NCBI RefSeq assembly: GCF_019097595.1
Contig: NC_080715.1
Location: 1,275,573-1,339,572, forward strand
Direction: 5' to 3'
Source of the DNA: Hemibagrus wyckioides
Taxonomy: Eukaryota; Chordata; Actinopteri; Siluriformes; Bagridae
DNA length: 64,000 bases
A program made the translations under genes and the position numbers. Under the pieces are notes generated by a model, which searched no databases, was not told the DNA's origin, and saw only the letters and a list, made by a program, of their open reading frames with translations. Shown here in pieces: positions 51,512-60,160 of the stretch (position 1 is the stretch's first letter; each line of letters opens with the position of its first letter).

Positions 51512-54068
51512 AGTTAAGTGTGATGATTTTGTTCATTGTGAAATACAGACACGATGGAGAACTGGGATGAGAAGAAGTTGGAGGAAGTTGTCAACAAGAA
51601 GCACGGAGAGGCTGAGAAGAAGAAGGCCAAGACTCAGATTGTACGTTTCTCCTCAGGGCCACAGTGGTGTTCTCAGGGGCTTCTCTTTATGGGGTTCTCC
51701 TTGTGGGGTTCTTCTCATAGGGTTCTCCTCTTCTGAGTGTTTGATTTAACACACAGTATTAGAGATGAATGTTGTTGTTGTTTTATGTATAAAAAGTAGA
51801 ACAGGTTTTAGATCAATCTACTGCCATAGGTTCCCTCATCCACTTCCTACCTCACCTCCTGGAGGACTGTAGAGAATAATGTGTGTGTGTGTGCAGGTGT
51901 GTAAGTACTTCCTGGAGGCTATAGAGAATAATAAGTACGGGTGGTTCTGGGTGTGTCCGGCGGGAGGAGATGGCTGTATGTATCGTCACGCTCTACCCGT
52001 GGGCTTCGTCCTGAAGAAAGACAAGAAGAAGGAGGAGAACGAGGAGGAGCAGATCTCACTGGAGGAACTCATCGAGAACGAGGTGAAGACTCTCACAGGA
52101 AACAGAAATAAATGATAACTCTAACGGTCTCATGAACTGAAACACAGAGTTCAGATAAGCCTGGTTTCTAAAAGATTTTACACAGAAGGAGTTAAAGAGG
52201 ATTATTATATACAATTAAATAAAACTTCACTTAAAATTCATTTTAAAATCAAGTTTAAAAAAAAGTTTATAAACCAAAAAGTGTTAGGAACATTTAAATA
52301 AATAATATAATTTTAAGAAACGTGTTTCTGTGTGTGTGTTAGCGAGCGGCTCTGGGGCCAAATGTGACTCGGATCACTCTGGAGACGTTTCTGGCCTGGA
52401 AGAAGAGGAAGAGGCAGGAGAAGATCGCTAAAGCTCAGCAGGACATGGAGAGGAAGAAGGCAGACTTTAAAGCAGGAAAAGCTCTTGGGGTGAGTTCAGG
52501 TTTACACCGCACTAACCACCTCCTATTAAACTGACCACCACACTAACCACCTCCTATGACACTGAACACTACACTGACCTGTGGTCAAGTCTCTAATGCT
52601 GCCCAGTGTTAAATAACTGCAGTGATCTGACAGGGGCAGCAGGGGTCAGTACAGGTTAAACACAGTGTTGGGAGTGTTACAGTGCATCAGAAATGTTTAT
52701 AATCCCTTTTCTTTTATAAAATCGTTATTATTTCTAAGACTTTGTAACAGCAGCTGTTTCAGCCATAGATCTACATGTTACTATGGAAACCTGTGAGACA
52801 CTGTAATATAGCAGTTTGCAGCTACATTCAGCTACATTCTCTCTGTAATGCTGTAAGTGTTAATACAGCTGTGTGGTCATTTATAATCCCTTCTGAACTC
52901 TCCGCTGAGGAGGAGGAGGATGAGTGTAATGTCTTCTCCTCAATGTTACCTGTACAGGTGAGCGGGCGAGAAGTTTTCGAGTTCCGGCCCGAGCTGGTTA
53001 ACGATGATGACGAGGAAGCAGACGACACCAAATACACCAATGTGGACGATGAGTTTATAGAGCAGGTGACCAGCTGCGTCCATCTTCACATGACCACTCT
53101 GTTATCCCTCACTTATTAACACTTATTACACCCTGTGTAATGCACTTATTAACACACTGTGTAATCTGATGACGTGTGTGTGTGTGTGTAGGAGGAGGAG
53201 GAGGATGATGAGCAGTGCCAGGACATCGATATCGCCCGGTTTGTTCTGAAAGAGGTGGACAACACGGGGATAACGGTGGCGGCGGCGGACAGGTTCACCT
53301 CCCGAGTTCAGCCGAGCAGCGAGACAGACGGTGAGACGTGAAGGAGAAACAGTAGTGTGTAAACATCTAAGACGCTGGTGTTGCCATGGCAACGCCTCAA
53401 AATGCAGTTCTGCTGTGTTTCTGCAAAACATGTAGATCACTCACTTATGGTTCCATTACAACATGGTGACAAGAGCGATTTATTACAGGAGATAAAAACT
53501 TAAACTGTAACAGAGTGGACGAGTAAAGAGACAGACAGAGTGGACGAGTAAAGAGACAGACAGAGTGGACGAGTAAAGAGACGGACAGAGTGGACGAGTA
53601 AAGAGACAGACAGAGTGGACGAGTAAAGAGACGGACAGAGTGGACGAGTAAAGAGACGGACAGAGTGGACGAGTAAAGAGACGGACAGAGTGGACGAGTA
53701 AAGAGACGGACAGAGTGGACGAGTAAAGAGACGGACAGAGTGGACGAGTAAAGAGACGGACAGAGTGGACGAGTAAAGAGACGGACAGAGTGGACGAGTA
53801 AAGAGACGGACAGAGTGGACGAGTAAAGAGACGGACAGAGTGGACGAGTAAAGAGACGGACAGAGTGGACGAGTAAAGAGACAGACAGAGTGGACGAGTA
53901 AAGAGACAGACAGAGTGGACGAGTAAAGAGACGGACAGAGTGGACGAGTAAAGAGACGGACAGTGGGGAGGGACAGACGGACAGATGGGGGGCAGACAGG
54001 ACAGACAGTTAAAAGAGGAAAAAAAATACATGCACAGTAAACAGTCAGAAAATGCACTTGGTGACAAA

Positions 54069-54111
<43 letters not shown>

Positions 54112-54318
54112 GACCACAAACTGAGCGAGGCTTCGGGTGGAGTGGAGAACGGTGAGGACCACACGCTGGAGGAGGACGGCAGCACTGACAGTGACGGAGG
54201 CGGGGCCGGGGATGAGGACGCAGAGTCAGAGGCGGTGCCTGTAGATGAGAATCTCTTCACGGGGGAGGATCTGGACGAACTGGAGGAGGAGCTTAACACA
54301 CTCGACCTGGACGAGTAA
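49692..54318 (+). CDS. zc3h15: zinc finger CCCH-type containing 15 (DRG family-regulatory protein 1)
   Basis: Ten coding exons join without a frame break into 438 codons plus TAA: 49692-49766, 50501-50602, 50875-50983, 51306-51458, 51549-51640, 51897-52082, 52343-52489, 52958-53065, 53192-53330 and 54113-54318. The human protein is about 426 residues. The N-terminus is Lys-rich (MPPKKPAQ). A first CCCH finger has C104, C112, C118 and H122. A second, wide one has C179, C197, C204 and H208. The C-terminus is acidic and ends in [10 protein letters not shown]. In vertebrates this protein binds and stabilises the GTPase DRG1 and acts in the cytoplasm with ribosomes. Splice sites are GT-AG except the intron after exon 4, which starts with GC. 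Five acceptors follow TG repeats. The next gene downstream is itgav, as in other vertebrates. Identification is very secure; exon ends rest on reading frame and splice signals. Confidence 0.95.
50501..50602 (+). CDS. zc3h15: zc3h15 coding exon 2
   Basis: It encodes residues 26-59 ([20 protein letters not shown] at the start), the most conserved N-terminal block of the family. The acceptor is (TG)n-TTAG| and the donor CAG|GTGAGT, phase 0. Confidence 0.93.
50603..50838. repeat. 16-bp TG/GAGAGT minisatellite in zc3h15 intron 2
   Basis: About 14 copies of GTGTGTGTGTGAGAGT follow directly after the splice donor of exon 2 and fill most of the intron. Confidence 0.9.
50875..50983 (+). CDS. zc3h15: zc3h15 coding exon 3
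   Basis: It encodes residues 60-95 plus the first base of codon 96, with [20 protein letters not shown]. The acceptor is TATTTTACAG| and the donor AAAG|GTGAGG, phase 1. Confidence 0.92.
51075..51297. repeat. CT-rich low-complexity tract in zc3h15 intron 3
   Basis: (CT)n runs with TTTCTCCTCC interruptions repeat at a period of about 50-60 bp and end at the acceptor of exon 4. Confidence 0.9.
51306..51458 (+). CDS. zc3h15: zc3h15 coding exon 4, first CCCH zinc finger
   Basis: It encodes residues 97-146 with split codons at both ends. It contains [19 protein letters not shown], a C-x7-C-x5-C-x3-H finger. The donor reads GAGAAAG|GCAAGT, a GC-type donor with an otherwise ideal consensus. Using it gives the expected junction ELEK-D-TM with exon 5. 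Confidence 0.92.
51549..51640 (+). CDS. zc3h15: zc3h15 coding exon 5
   Basis: It encodes residues 147-177, including [19 protein letters not shown], strongly conserved in the family. The acceptor is AAATACAG| and the donor CAGATT|GTACGT, phase 0. Confidence 0.92.
51897..52082 (+). CDS. zc3h15: zc3h15 coding exon 6, second CCCH motif
   Basis: It encodes residues 178-239 with [19 protein letters not shown] followed by the rest of the second finger (C204, H208), then the charged stretch [13 protein letters not shown]. The acceptor is (GT)n-GCAG| and the donor AACGAG|GTGAAG, phase 0. Confidence 0.92.
52343..52489 (+). CDS. zc3h15: zc3h15 coding exon 7
   Basis: It encodes residues 240-288, with [20 protein letters not shown], part of the DRG-binding (DFRP) region. 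The acceptor is (TG)n-TTAG| and the donor CTTGGG|GTGAGT, phase 0. Confidence 0.92.
52777..52790. promoter_or_regulatory. RFX X-box-like motif in zc3h15 intron 7
   Basis: GTTACTATGGAAAC differs at two positions from the RFX palindrome GTTRCCATGGYAAC. Weak on its own. Confidence 0.3.
52958..53065 (+). CDS. zc3h15: zc3h15 coding exon 8
   Basis: It encodes residues 289-324, with [20 protein letters not shown], the conserved end of the DFRP region. The acceptor is CCTGTACAG| and the donor GAGCAG|GTGACC, phase 0. Confidence 0.92.
53192..53330 (+). CDS. zc3h15: zc3h15 coding exon 9
   Basis: It encodes residues 325-370 plus the first base of codon 371. It is a variable acidic region starting with four Glu codons, then [14 protein letters not shown]. 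The acceptor is (GT)n-AG| and the donor GACG|GTGAGA, phase 1. Confidence 0.88.
53380..53393. promoter_or_regulatory. perfect RFX X-box palindrome in zc3h15 intron 9
   Basis: GTTGCCATGGCAAC is a perfect 14-bp palindrome and an exact match to the symmetric RFX-factor binding consensus, 50 bp after the exon 9 donor. Whether it is used is unknown. Confidence 0.6.
53510..53965. repeat. 25-bp minisatellite in zc3h15 intron 9, about 18 copies
   Basis: The unit is GTGGACGAGTAAAGAGAC plus AGACAGA or GGACAGA, with a period of 25 bp and a single A/G variant. It shares TGGACGAGTAA with the end of the coding sequence at 54308-54318. Frames through it are not genes. Confidence 0.95.
54113..54318 (+). CDS. 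zc3h15: zc3h15 coding exon 10, terminal
   Basis: It encodes residues 372-438 and TAA, starting [15 protein letters not shown] and ending with [20 protein letters not shown] and L-D-E. The acceptor ATAG| follows a (GT)n tract of about 38 bp. No pyrimidine tract is present. Confidence 0.93.
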
Positions 54319-54784
54319 CACAGCCTCAACATGAACATTTTTTTTTCTTTTTTTTTTCTTTTTTTTCCCCCTCTCTCCACCAATCAGATCATCCGTAGAG
54401 GAAAGAGCTCAGTGGACATGAGAGTGAAGGTGATCTTCAGGGTCATGTGATTCTGTGGTCCAGACTGCTTTCATTCGGTGGTAATGAATTTAATATCAGA
54501 CGTTTTTTTCCTCATCGTAATAAAAACAAAGGTTTCAGCGCGTTATTCTACTCAAAGACGAGTCCTTGGACCAAGAGCTGCTTTCAGTCAGCCATCTTTT
54601 GTCCAAACGGTGAACAGAATTGTGCTACTTTCCAAACGGGACCTCGGTGCCTACAGAGGCAGCCTACTACTTAATGGAATTCAGCAGGGGCGGAGCCTTG
54701 GGTCAGCCTGCTCGGCCAATCACGACAGCTTACCTGATAGTGATATTTCACCTGTTTGACTTGAATACTGTTTTTACACAATGT

Positions 54785-55190
54785 CATGATTTAGCAGCAA
54801 GGCTAGCAAGCTAACATACTAATGTTAGCCAGTTAACATATTGTTGTGTAGCCTGTAAGCGAACTCTACAGCTAAGTTTGCTTGCAAGCAACATAAAATA
54901 CAGTATTGTCCTAATGTAAAGCCTTTGGTTATCTGAATTATGTAGCCATGAAAAATCCCAGGAAAGCTATAGCAACATCCGCGCAGCCCTCTGTTAGCAT
55001 GAGCTGACTAACATGTTAGCATAATGAATTGTTAGCTATCTGCTTATGTAGCCAAGTTTGCAACTGAACTCTTCAGTGTTAGCTGAACTGCTGTGTTGTG
55101 TAATGTGTGCTAACATCCTGCACACTCTGCTAATGCTAGCATGCCAACTAGCTAGCTAATGCAGCATCCTAGCTAACGTTAAGTGTTTCA
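54785..55190. other. GCTAGC/GTTAGC/GCTAAC-rich stretch
   Basis: The stretch is dense in overlapping GCTAGC, GCTAAC, GTTAGC and AGCTAA words. A similar but smaller cluster lies in intron 1 of zc3h15 (49840-50310). I know no function for this texture, which occurs elsewhere in fish DNA. Confidence 0.5.
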
Positions 55191-55273
55191 TTAAATGGTG
55201 TAAAATGTCACATGATCAAGTTTACCCTAAGCTCCGCCCCCTGTGTGTGAATCAGCTGTTAGAGTTCTGACAA

Positions 55274-55279
55274 AATAAA
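55274..55279 (+). terminator. zc3h15: polyadenylation signal AATAAA, probable for zc3h15
   Basis: The canonical hexamer lies within TGACAAAATAAAGGTTTC, followed about 45 bp later by a GT-rich tract (55318-55350) suitable as a downstream element. Confidence 0.5.
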
Positions 55280-55316
55280 GGTTTCACCTGCTGAGTGTGT
55301 GATCTGAAGGGTGTAC

Positions 55317-55317
<1 letters not shown>

Positions 55318-55353
<36 letters not shown>

Positions 55354-56579
55354 ATCCTTTTGGCCAAGGTGAAAGTGTAAATAAAGCATATTCCAGACAG
55401 ATTGAACAGCTTGTGTGTGTTATTAGCATTAGGTGTGTGTGTGAGATTAGCATTAGGTGGTCAGGCACGTGCACAGCTTTACCACTAGGGGTCACTGTAA
55501 CACAGCAAGAAAAAAAACTGTCATCAGGGACTGGAAGAAATCGGTCACTTCCTGAGAGAAAGAGGTTTTATTTAGACATAGTTAGGTTTATTTAGCTGTG
55601 TGTGTGTGTGAAAGATATTAATGAAGGAATGTCTGTAAAAACATGGCTATAAACAACAGCAGCTTCCTCCAGGAATAATCCCCTAACCCTGCCCCCTGTG
55701 TGACATCATCAGATCAGTATTGTTTTTGTTTACAGACTGAGTAAAACTCTATACTCCCTGTGATGAGATTCAGCTGACTAACTGCTCTGGTCAGGGATGT
55801 CCAGTGAAACAGGTGACCCACTTGGCTTTGTTTCAGATTGTCTGTTCTTCACAACCCCGTCTCTCTCTCTTTCCTTCTCTGTCTGTTTCTCACTCTCTGT
55901 CTTTCTCCCTATCCCTCTCTCTCTCTCTCTCCCTGTCTCTCTCTCTCTTTCTCCCTATCCCTCTCTCTCTCTCTCTGTGTCTCCCCCCCCCCTCTCTCTG
56001 TCTCTCTCTCTTTCTCCCTATCCCTCTGTCTCGCTCTCTCTGTGTCTCTCTCTCCCCCACTCTCTCTCTGTCTCTCTCTCTTTCTCCCTATCCCTCTGTC
56101 TCTCTCTCTGTCTGTCTCCCCCCCCCTCCTTCTCCCTATCCCTCTCTCTCTCCCCGTCTCTCTCTCTTTCTCCCTATCCCTCTCTCTCTCTCTCTCTCTC
56201 TTTATGAAATGTCTCCTCTGTGAGTCAGGCTGTGTGCTGAACAGTGGATTTTCCCCTCATCAGGAAAACAGTGATTAGTGAACCACACACTGCCTCACAT
56301 GGTGCAGAACCAACACACACAGAGTGCTTTGGCGTGTGTGTGTGTGTGTGTGTGTGTGTGCGCCAATCTCAGCATAGCATCTACACCCCTCCTAAATCCT
56401 GACTCACAAACATTTTGTTTCCAAATAAGCCCACAGTCTGATCTCTCAGCTGCATTAGTCATGATGTCAGAGTGTCTGTGGAGGAGGAGGATCAACACCA
56501 GGCTCAGAGTCTCAGCCACTACTGACCACTGCTGTTATCTCCCTCACACAATGACCTGGAAATGCCCCCCCACTCTCTT

Positions 56580-56629
<50 letters not shown>

Positions 56630-56750
56630 CCTCCCCCCATACTGTTAATTTATCACTTCCTGTCTATCACACACACACCCTTCACTAAAACAAAACACTC
56701 CTCACTTTAATGCAGCGGTGTTGCACAAGGTTACACTCAATAACAAGCTA
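55318..56750. other. zc3h15-itgav intergenic, microsatellites, no gene
   Basis: (GT)n at 55318-55350. A long CT-rich block at 55858-56208 has recurring TTTCTCCCTATCCCTCT phrases. (GT)n lies at 56334-56361 and (CT)n at 56580-56632. A CTCF-like CCACTAGGGGTCACT lies at 55482-55496. The frames are low-complexity artefacts. Confidence 0.6.
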
Positions 56751-56754
56751 AAAC

Positions 56755-57640
56755 TCGCCTCCTACTGGATTGACAGGAAAAACTCCCTGGGATGGAAAGG
56801 AAGAAACCTTGAGAGGAACCAGGCTCAGAAGGGAACCCATCCTCATTTGGGTGACACTAAACAGTAAATAATGTAACTGTAACTGATTGATTAATGTCCT
56901 TTCTACAACAGAAATCAATGACCCATGAGGAACTATTAGGTCATTGTAGTTTCTAAGGTCATTATAAACACTAATTCTTTGCTGTCACAGGCTGACAGAT
57001 GAAATGGCAGATCTGTGATGGTGTGAAAGTCCCCAAGTGTCTCTGTCCATGGGTGTCTCCTGGTCCACACAGATCCATCCACAGCATCAGTGGGCACCAA
57101 CAAGTGACCAGACTCCGACCAGGGGTAGGGCAGTGGTCGCACTGGAAACTGGCAAACACTGGGAGCTCAGGAGTGGGGTGTATAGCTCCACAGAGAAAGT
57201 AGAGAAAGAAAGAGAAAAATATTAAGTATGATTCTGATCATGTGATGCTTAAAGACAATGTAGATTATGTATAAAGTGCAGGCAGGGACTCCGGCAAGAC
57301 TAGCTATGACATCATAACTAAAAGGGAGAGCCAGAAGGTCACAGACATGAAGGCTTCCCGGGACATAAAGCGTCCAACCACTTCACAGTCAGCAAACCTG
57401 AGCGACTTGTGAGGGTGGTAAGAAGACAGCATCCAAACATCCCAGTCACCAAACACTCTATGACCATGAACCTTCCAGATCTGCTCCTTTACCTAAGAAC
57501 TATATATTAAAAGCTCGACTAAACAAATGTGTCTTCAGCCTAGACTTAAACATTGAGACTGTGTCTGAATCCCCAACACTAATTGGAAGGCTGTTCCACT
57601 TCTCACTCCTCATTATCCAGCAGGTGATACTGTCAGGATG
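56755..57640 (-). mobile_element. L2 3' fragment (second subfamily)
   Basis: The plus strand reads as the reverse of an L2 end: GGAAAAACTCCCTGGGATGG, GAGAGGAACCAGGCTC, CCTCATTTGGGTGACACT, then CTAAAAGGGAGAGCCAGAAG, and finally GTGTCTTCAGCCTAGACTTA with GAGACTGTGTCTGAATCC. The last corresponds to the final codons of the L2 protein. It differs from the copy at 34 kb, so it is another subfamily. Only the 3' end is present. Confidence 0.8.
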
Positions 57641-57985
57641 AACACTCCAGGTGGAGATGATGAGAGAGATGATCTATCAGAGGCTCAGCCTGCAGTGATG
57701 GGGTAACAGAAGAGAGGTTGAAAAAGAAGGGTAACAGAAGGAAAACATTAACAGGAAAACATTAACCACAGGGCAAAGAACTGCGTGATAAATGAATGAA
57801 AAAGTTATAATTTATTACAGATCAGAGTGATTCTGCAGATTAATGTTCAGGTTTGTCCGATCATCTAATGACCAGTCCTTATTAATTAATAATTCTATTA
57901 ATAATAATTAATTCTCATCAATAAAACTCGGAAATGTAATAAATACTAAAAACACAAATAAATCCCAGCTCGTGAAACGGACAGA
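57641..57985. other. intergenic, no gene seen
   Basis: AT-rich sequence upstream of itgav with no identifiable feature. Confidence 0.5.
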
Positions 57986-58333
57986 AGGAGTTCCTGTTTC
58001 TGCGTCATTGCGTCACTTCCTGTCGGGACGTCTTTTCCACAACCGCTTCGCTCGTACATCAACAGCATCGGAGCGGAGCCTCGTCCTCTGCTGAGACAAC
58101 TTTACTTTAAAGCGTTATAAAGCTTCAATTCGCCCCGGAGAAGGGGTTATAACGGCTTTATATCACCACGGGGGAACTTTAGTAACGCGATAAGAGCTGA
58201 AGACGCGCTGGTTTCTGAATAATGACGCAGAACATGGATGTGTGTGTTCAGTAAACTGAGTTAGAGCTGGACTTACTCTACAGGACTGAGAGACAGACAG
58301 AGAGACAGACAGACAGACAGACAGACAGCTGCG
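57986..58333 (+). promoter_or_regulatory. itgav: presumed itgav promoter and 5' untranslated region
   Basis: CpG content rises relative to the surroundings. CACTTCCTGTC (58013-58023) is an ETS-type site, and TGCGTCAC and TGACGCAG are CRE/AP-1-like. A (GACA)n tract (58285-58327) lies immediately before the ATG. No clear TATA box was identified. The start of transcription is not visible. Confidence 0.5.
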
Positions 58334-58497
58334 ATGGGGAAACATCTGGATTATTATCTTTATTTCATTTTAACTCTATTCTCCGTGTGTCCTGTAACTC
58401 CCTTTAACCTGGACATCGATAATCCGTCGGTTTTTTCCGGACCTCAGGGCAGTTACTTCGGCTTCTCTGTGGATTTCTTCAGTCCCTCTGATAAACT
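58334..58497 (+). CDS. itgav: itgav coding exon 1 (signal peptide, mature N-terminus)
   Basis: It starts ATGGGGAAACATCTGG and encodes M-G-K-H-L-D, a hydrophobic core ([13 protein letters not shown]) and then FNLD. The donor is AAACT|GTGAGT, phase 2. The exon 2 junction rebuilds codon CTG. Confidence 0.88.
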
Positions 58498-58680
58498 GTG
58501 AGTGTGACAATTATTCATATTAATTATCTCATTAATAAACCGGGGGTCTTGTGACGTCACTGCATCACATCAGAGTCCTCGACCTGTCTGATGTCATCAT
58601 TTATTTTTCCATTAATATTTACACATTAAAAACTTTCGCGTCTTTTCAATGAGACCTCTCTAAAAAGCTCTGGAATGTAG

Positions 58681-58733
<53 letters not shown>

Positions 58734-60129
58734 GTAATCACGAAATTCTCTATGAACAATACAGTCTGGTACATTACACTGATTTTAAACCATAAACTAA
58801 TCAATAATCTTCACACATTTAGTTTTTTCATGGCTTTAAGCTTTAGAAAATTTGTTTGTTTGTTTGTTTGTTTGTTTTGTATTGACTGTGTACAGATGTG
58901 ATGCTGTTCTCAGTTCTGCAGTGTCACTGGTTTGTTGTAGTGTTCTACATTAAATGCTTCTGATTATTATTAACAAATTTTCAATCTTCTTGGAATTAAT
59001 CTTTTTATATTCCAAATAAACTTTATTTGAACTCACCTACAGGAAGTGATTCTCGCAGGTCGTGTAGATCTGTTGTTCCTAAGATGGAAAGCTTGTCTGA
59101 ATATCTATATCTATTGTCTATATTGAATAGACATTAAGAAACTCTTTCTGATTGAGTTGAGTGTCTGTATAGATGATGATTATTGTGTCCTGTAAGTGTG
59201 TGAAAGCCCTAAAGGCCCGAGCGTCCCTGTGCTGCTCTCTCCCTCAGGCAGAACATCCTGGTGGGCGCTCCTAAGGCCAACACCTCCTCCTCATCCTCGG
59301 TGACGGAGCGAGGAGCCGTGTACGGGTGTCCGTGGCAGTCGGGAGGGACGTGTAAGCAGATAGACTTCGATAACAGCGGTGAGTTCGGCGATGTGCCCTA
59401 AAGGCAGCAGTGTGGGTTTCTGGTGTAACACTGAATGCATGAGACAGGGTCCAGTGTCTGGATTATTAAACTGACCAGAATCTCGTGTACATTTATTTCC
59501 CTTTTGATGTTTTTACAATGCCCTAAAGGTATTTCAGGTCTAATTCCTAATGCCTTTAAGGCACAATTTTACCCACAGTACATGATGATGTTAAATTCCT
59601 TAAAGGCACAGTTGTGTCTCCTGAGTGCCCTAAAGGCTGCAGTTTGTTCTTGTGACGTTTTACTCTATTAAACAGCAGTGCCTCGAGTCCAGAGTTCAGA
59701 ATGCCTTAAAGGCAGAATTGTAATGTAATAAGCAGTGCTGTTGGATTAATTCAACATTATAGAAAACGTGGCGTGTACTAGCCAAAAGGGGTGTGTCCTA
59801 GTCTAAAAGGGTGTCTCCTGGCTGAAAAGGGTGTGTCCTAGTAGAAAGGCTGCTGGTGGTGGGAGAGAGTGGGGTTAATAAAAATTGTTAATAAATACTT
59901 AGATATAGACATAGTGTGTGTGTGTCTGTGTGTATGTTTGAGTATATCTGTGTGTTTGTGTTTGTGTCTGCATGTGTGTGTGTTAATGTCAGTAGAGTTC
60001 AGAATGCTGTGAAGGCAATGCTGTGTACTGATCAGAGGTGTGAGTTATACAGTGCCTTAAAGGCAGAGTCGTGGTTGTGTTCAGGTCGTAATACTGTGTG
60101 ATTGATGAGCTTCTGGGCTTCAGTTGTGT

Positions 60130-60160
<31 letters not shown>

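Larger units (their letters stand above)
54319..55279 (+). other. zc3h15: zc3h15 3' untranslated region (approximate)
   Basis: Downstream of the stop there is a T-rich run (54339-54367) and then about 900 bp without coding features. AATAAA at 55274-55279 is the first standard polyadenylation signal, and another lies at 55380-55385. The 3' end is inferred. Confidence 0.5.
59206..60065. repeat. dispersed TGCCYTAAAGGCA palindromes around itgav exon 2
   Basis: Nine related 12-13 bp near-palindromes lie at about 59206, 59394, 59519, 59551, 59596, 59626, 59702, 60005 and 60053. The best copies (59551, 59702, 60053) have perfect TGCCTT/AAGGCA arms. Flanks such as AGTTCAGAATGCC recur too (59690, 59994), suggesting either a decayed tandem repeat or a set of binding sites. 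Confidence 0.75.
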
